From contig CABSMZ010000106.1 of assembly GCA_902478875.1 (NCBI GenBank), positions 1 through 6,721 on the forward strand: 6,721 bases of DNA. The letters are read 5' to 3'. Each line of letters starts with the position of its first letter. Within the stretch, counting starts at the first letter, position 1. Positions 6,283-6,721 of the stretch are shown piece after piece. Origin of the DNA: an uncultured Collinsella sp. (lineage in GTDB: Bacteria; Actinomycetota; Coriobacteriia; Coriobacteriales; Coriobacteriaceae). The notes under the pieces are model-generated. The model had not been told where the DNA came from. It saw nothing but the letters and a program-made list of their open reading frames with translations, and did no database searches. A program made the translations under genes and the position numbers.

Positions 6283-6312
6283 CGTGCAAAAAACGGAGTA
6301 TTCTGCAGCGCT
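6283..6312 (-). repeat. Inverted-repeat arm B with a GAATACTCC core
   Basis: Read on the minus strand this 30-nt segment matches 6488-6517 (plus strand) at 22 positions. Six of the eight mismatches fall in one block, where this copy has GTTTTT and the other has AAAAAA. The shared parts are GCTGC.GAATACTCC and TGCACG. The function is unknown. Confidence 0.4.
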
Positions 6313-6487
6313 CTCACGCCAGCAATACCCCGAGCGGGCAAACCTTTAGGGCGCTGCGTCATTTTGGGTTCCGACATAGCGAGAACGACGTACCTTTGCT
6401 TCAAAAAACGGCGAAATCTAACTCAAAACACTCATAAGGGATATCTGAAGGCCGCCGTTGGCAATACCGAATCGTATGCAGCCAACT

Positions 6488-6517
6488 AGAGCTGCTGAAT
6501 ACTCCAAAAAATGCACG
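6488..6517 (+). repeat. Inverted-repeat arm A with a GAATACTCC core
   Basis: This is the partner of 6283-6312 in opposite orientation, with 175 bp between the arms. The pair may be two copies of a dispersed intergenic motif or the ends of a small element of about 235 bp. Confidence 0.4.
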
Positions 6518-6620
6518 ACGCACCCCATGGGACCCATTGCCGCATGACAGAAAATAGGTCCTCGGCATCCCCCAGATGCATTCCCGAGAAAATCACGTTT
6601 GGATTAGCGATGGACACGGT

Positions 6621-6663
6621 AAACAAAAGGGCCCGAGCGTTGTTTGCTCGGGCCCTTTTGTTT
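6621..6663. terminator. Strong bidirectional intrinsic terminator
   Basis: AAACAAAAGGGCCCGAGC (6621-6638) pairs perfectly over 18 bp with 6646-6663, with loop GTTGTTT. Both orientations place TTTTGTTT after the GC-rich stem, so it works on either strand. No plus-strand gene precedes it in the window. It most likely ends a minus-strand gene lying to the right of the contig end. Confidence 0.9.
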
Positions 6664-6671
6664 GTCTCACG

Positions 6672-6692
6672 CTAGCGTGCGATGCGTATGTT
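6672..6692 (-). CDS. Possible last codons of an upstream gene cut off by the contig end
   Basis: On the minus strand 6692-6672 can be read as six codons for N-I-R-I-A-R followed by TAG, ending 8 nt before the terminator hairpin. Stop codon plus immediate terminator is the normal arrangement, but six residues cannot identify a protein and other frames are possible. The 12-bp palindrome CACGCTAGCGTG (6668-6679) overlaps this stop. Confidence 0.2.
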   Translation of the reverse strand, partial: NIRIAR

Positions 6693-6721
6693 CTGTCTCT
6701 TATACACATCTGACGCTGCCG
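6693..6721 (+). other. Nextera (Tn5 mosaic end) sequencing adapter, not genomic
   Basis: CTGTCTCTTATACACATCT (6693-6711) is the 19-bp Tn5 mosaic end used in Nextera libraries. The following GACGCTGCCG is the start of the matching Nextera read-through adapter. The bases run exactly to the end of the window, so this is untrimmed adapter at a contig end. Confidence 0.97.

Larger units (their letters stand above)
6153..6620. other. Region without a convincing gene
   Basis: Open frames here (for example a 106-residue one on minus 6084-6404 and a plus frame to 6489) overlap each other. They have no recognisable domain, no clear ribosome site and Arg/Pro-rich products typical of chance reading of GC-rich DNA. 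The region holds an inverted repeat pair (6283-6312 and 6488-6517) and a short direct repeat CAAAAAACGG (6287-6296 and 6402-6411). It may be an intergenic repeat element or a decayed gene. Confidence 0.45.

Noticed and set aside
6084..6404. A 106-residue minus-strand frame upstream of the EFR1 gene
   Set aside because: No family resemblance, no clear ribosome site, Arg-rich composition, and it spans the palindrome and a repeat arm. A chance frame is more likely, though a decayed gene cannot be excluded.
6693..6711. A Tn5 end marking a transposon insertion
   Set aside because: The bases after the mosaic end are the Nextera adapter and stop at the window end. This is library adapter, not IS50/Tn5.
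1..6721. CRISPR array, tRNA or rRNA genes, toxin-antitoxin or defence genes
   Set aside because: No regular spaced repeats, cloverleaf-like segments, rRNA sequence or matching protein motifs were seen on either strand.

Overview
The window looks like chromosomal DNA from a GC-rich, fermentative anaerobe. The best guess is Coriobacteriia (for example Collinsella). This rests on overall gene flavour: an alpha-glucoside PTS with a BglG/LicT-type antiterminator, a stand-alone flavodoxin/ferredoxin fusion, and a NuoF-type iron-sulfur protein. The genus is an inference; there is no rRNA or other marker here. All supported genes lie on the minus strand, so they are read from right to left.

The core (525-5180) is one complete alpha-glucoside uptake and hydrolysis operon. 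In transcription order it holds a promoter near 5150-5177, an untranslated leader with an attenuator-like hairpin, a Crr-type EIIA (4500-5012), a two-PRD RNA-binding antiterminator (3627-4493), a membrane EIICB permease (1911-3527) and an NAD/metal-dependent GH4 6-phospho-alpha-glucosidase (525-1907). A strong hairpin at 455-492 closes it. HPr phosphorylates EIIA, EIIA phosphorylates the EIIB cysteine, and EIIC imports and phosphorylates a maltose-type disaccharide. The GH4 enzyme then splits the 6-phospho sugar into glucose 6-phosphate and the partner sugar. The antiterminator presumably senses flux through the phosphorylation state of its PRD histidines and lets RNA polymerase read past the leader hairpin.

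Downstream of the operon, 269-454 carries two perfect inverted repeats ahead of a truncated gene (1-268). That gene encodes the N-terminus of a NuoF-type 4Fe-4S protein, probably the front end of a GltD-like NAD(P)H/FAD oxidoreductase. Upstream of the operon, 5228-5274 holds a degenerate tandem repeat of REP/mobile-element character. Next comes a solitary gene for an EFR1-type flavodoxin-ferredoxin (5307-6068).

The right end (6069-6692) has no convincing full gene. It contains a 12-bp palindrome in front of the EFR1 gene, an inverted repeat pair with a shared motif, and a very strong bidirectional terminator (6621-6663). The last 29 bases (6693-6721) are the Nextera (Tn5) sequencing adapter, so the window ends at an untrimmed contig end and these bases are not genomic. 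I see no clear evidence of an undescribed multi-gene system. The points most worth following are the leader of the PTS operon, the inverted repeats at 333-353 and 429-452, and the two repeat families in the right part.
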